A stretch of DNA of 64,000 nt from Apostichopus japonicus (Eukaryota; Echinodermata; Holothuroidea; Aspidochirotida; Stichopodidae): contig NC_092580.1 in assembly GCF_037975245.1 (NCBI RefSeq), positions 22,244,501-22,308,500 on the forward strand. The letters are read 5' to 3'. The position numbers and the translations under genes are program-made. Under the pieces are notes generated by a model. The model was not told the origin of the DNA, did no database searches, and was given only the letters and a program-made list of their open reading frames with translations. Positions 61,701-64,000 of the stretch are shown here, in pieces; the stretch's first letter is position 1, and each line of letters starts with the position of its first letter.

Positions 61701-64000
61701 TACCTGTTGTTATAAAAGATATGTGAGAAGAAGAGAATTCTTTTATTGGGCGACAAGTAAAAACCACATTACAAGTATGCTTACTGCTACTTACTACGAT
61801 ATGGTTAGAGGTTGTGGTGTGGAAATAAACATTGTAACAAGAATTAACCAAGAGTGAGACAAAATTGTAAAACTCATCAACCAAAACCATGCAAACTACA
61901 TAGCATAAACCAAAGTTCCAGTTTGTCTATGCCGCCATATTTTTTCCTCTATAATGTACTAAAGCTTATCTGGCTGTCCATCACATTTATAAAGCTGGCT
62001 ATCTTGCAAACGCTATGAGAACATGTTTTTGCGCATGGGGTAGTTCACTGTCTTATCGATTGGAATTTCCTTTTTTATCAAACGTGTTTTTCTTTTTACA
62101 CCGTCGCACCGCCATAAATGCAGCACACTATATATGCCACTCTTACCTAACCATAAATGCAAATCAACATTTGACAGTAGAGAATTAATTGTTGTATTCT
62201 TCTTTTTGGCTGTAAGATCCTGTGTTGTTCAATCAACTCAAGGAAAACGACTTGGTTTGGTTATTTTAGGTTATTTCTCACATTTCCCTCTTTCAATAAG
62301 TTGAGCATTTTAGCAAGTTGCATTCTGTTACATTGTCTATTTTTTTTTTTTTTTTTTTTGTGATTTGGGAACATTACTTGAATGTTGCTTGTGAATGGGC
62401 AGGGGTGGGGGTGGGGTATTGACCAACAAAATAGTCCAGTCAGGACCTACACATAAACATGAAAGAACTCTAAAACAAGCCTTTCATCTGGTCTGTGGGT
62501 TCTTATGATTACTTCCCGTACATGGGTATATTTAAGGCAAGTCTCTACCCACCCCCACCTCCCCCTCCAATTATATAAAACATACACATCAATGCCATCA
62601 TATAATCTTATCCCCCTGTTACATATTACATGGTATTTTATGACAAATGGCAGAAACTGCTTCTCTGGTTCATACAATCAGGGATTGAGAAAAAAAAAGG
62701 AAAATGGTTTTATCCATAAAACTCCATCAATCCTGTACAAAATAACATTCACTCTATAAAAATGTAATTAAATATACAAAACATTTCATGACCAGCATTT
62801 ATTTCAGAGACCTCACCCACTGGTACATTCATCTTTCCCCCCATTCCATTCTAAAGTAGCAAATACAATTTGTTAAAATGGTACCAACAGAAACAAACTA
62901 TGACCGAATCACATGATGGGAGTAACCGCCATGTACTCAGCAAAGTATACCATTATAATCTGTATCATAGCACAGTTCCAAAGAGGTTTTTTCCCCCTCT
63001 TTTCAAGGGCAACAATCCATTTTTCACATCATTTGGTGCTTTGCCAACTAATAATATGGTATTAAGCCAATAGTAACATGAGCTGTAATACCCGGTCCTT
63101 CCTACTCTTGACACATAAACACAATTAAGAACTTCCTTTTCCTTCGTTTGCCAACCACTATCACTTCTCTTCTTCTCTGATCATACACACTAGTTTACTG
63201 CAATGCTTTGTGTGCCGTTAGTGTGTGATAAAACGCTCATATCAATAACTTACTCAAGCCCTTTCTGATCGACCAGTTACGTTCAAACGTGTACTAGAAG
63301 TTACCTGAATGTCCTAAAGACCAGTGGCAAAACTAGCTACTTTCTTACTTCTCCAAAGCTAGAGACACTGCAGTAACATGTAGTAACCTTCAAGGTCATC
63401 TATTGATGGTCAACCGAGCTCCTCCTTTCAAATTGGCTGACTCATTCACCCACACCTTGTGGAGAGAAATTTGCCCTAATTTATTATGACAGATTTACCT
63501 ATTGTTCCTCTCTTTTAACACCTTCAAGAGCAAACTAAGAGTTGGTGATTTGAAACAAAAGATCATTTTGGCATCACACGTTCTGTTATGACATATGCAG
63601 ATCATCCACTGGTTTCCCTCTGTTTTTAGATTACCCGAACACTAACCTTGAAGTAACTTCCAGGCTTCATGCAATCATATCTTCACCAAGTAACATACTT
63701 TTAAGTTGGGGTTTGCACCAGGCCATTTTTGGAATCTTTCTATAGAAGTGCCAAAATGTCTGTTCGTTAGCTAATCCAAGCCAAAGGAAGACATCCTACG
63801 ATAAATACGTTGACTTGTATCAATTTCAGATAACCCAAAACACAGTGTGTTTATTAGTAATGTCAGGCAGGCAGGCAACCTATTGTTAAAAGTGGATACC
63901 TGCATCACCACAATAGGCTTTAGAGGTCATACCACCATTTTAAGTATCGGACAGGAACCGTCATTGCTAGGTCTCCAAAACCTTCCCCATGATTATCCCA
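58782..64000. other. No gene recognised
   Basis: This should include the LRAT-like promoter just above 58781, though no TATA box was identified. G-runs occur at about 60098-60109, 60190-60200 and 60755-60764, C-runs at about 60857-60867, and a T-run at 62341-62359. The last 2 kb is AT-rich without open frames of note; it could be the UTR or intron of a gene outside the window. Confidence 0.45.

Overview
The window looks like nuclear DNA from a marine deuterostome, most likely an echinoderm (possibly a sea cucumber). It is AT-rich. Its genes are split by GT-AG introns of 0.4-5.6 kb. It carries tRNA-derived SINEs, LINE remnants, hAT-like MITEs, minisatellites and many 9-14 base runs of G or C. 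The species call is inference from gene families and repeat style; nothing in the sequence proves it.

Three protein-coding genes can be assembled, all on the minus strand. (1) 11105-6236: a three-exon, 1008-residue receptor with a signal peptide, a somatomedin-B-like domain, a long cysteine-rich ectodomain and a class B2 (adhesion/Methuselah-like) seven-helix domain. (2) 47305-17691: a sixteen-exon SLC26 anion transporter of 751 residues, with every junction in phase, from a four-base first coding exon (ATG G) to a complete C-terminal STAS domain. (3) 58781-53963: a two-exon, 455-residue LRAT-like protein with an NlpC/P60-type thiol fold followed by four predicted membrane helices. No convincing plus-strand host gene was found.

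Layout: 1-3.3 kb has no recognisable gene. 3.3-4.8 kb is a broken RTE-like LINE. 6.2-11.1 kb is the receptor. 11.1-17.7 kb is intergenic, with a SINE, a Penelope-like or LINE-tail fragment, a hAT-like MITE and a 31-32 bp minisatellite. 17.7-47.3 kb is the SLC26 gene, whose introns hold MITEs, a LINE tail, SINEs and tandem repeats. 47.3-54.0 kb is repeat-rich intergenic DNA ending in a long (TA)n tract. 54.0-58.8 kb is the LRAT-like gene, with a minisatellite in its intron. 58.8-64 kb has no recognisable gene.

The most notable feature is in the SLC26 gene. The 3' part of the STAS exon, with its splice donor and 34 bp of intron, has been amplified into five further exact 153 bp units inside the next intron. 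All copies keep an open reading frame and a donor. I found no new multi-gene system. The three genes have no evident shared pathway and sit together only by position.
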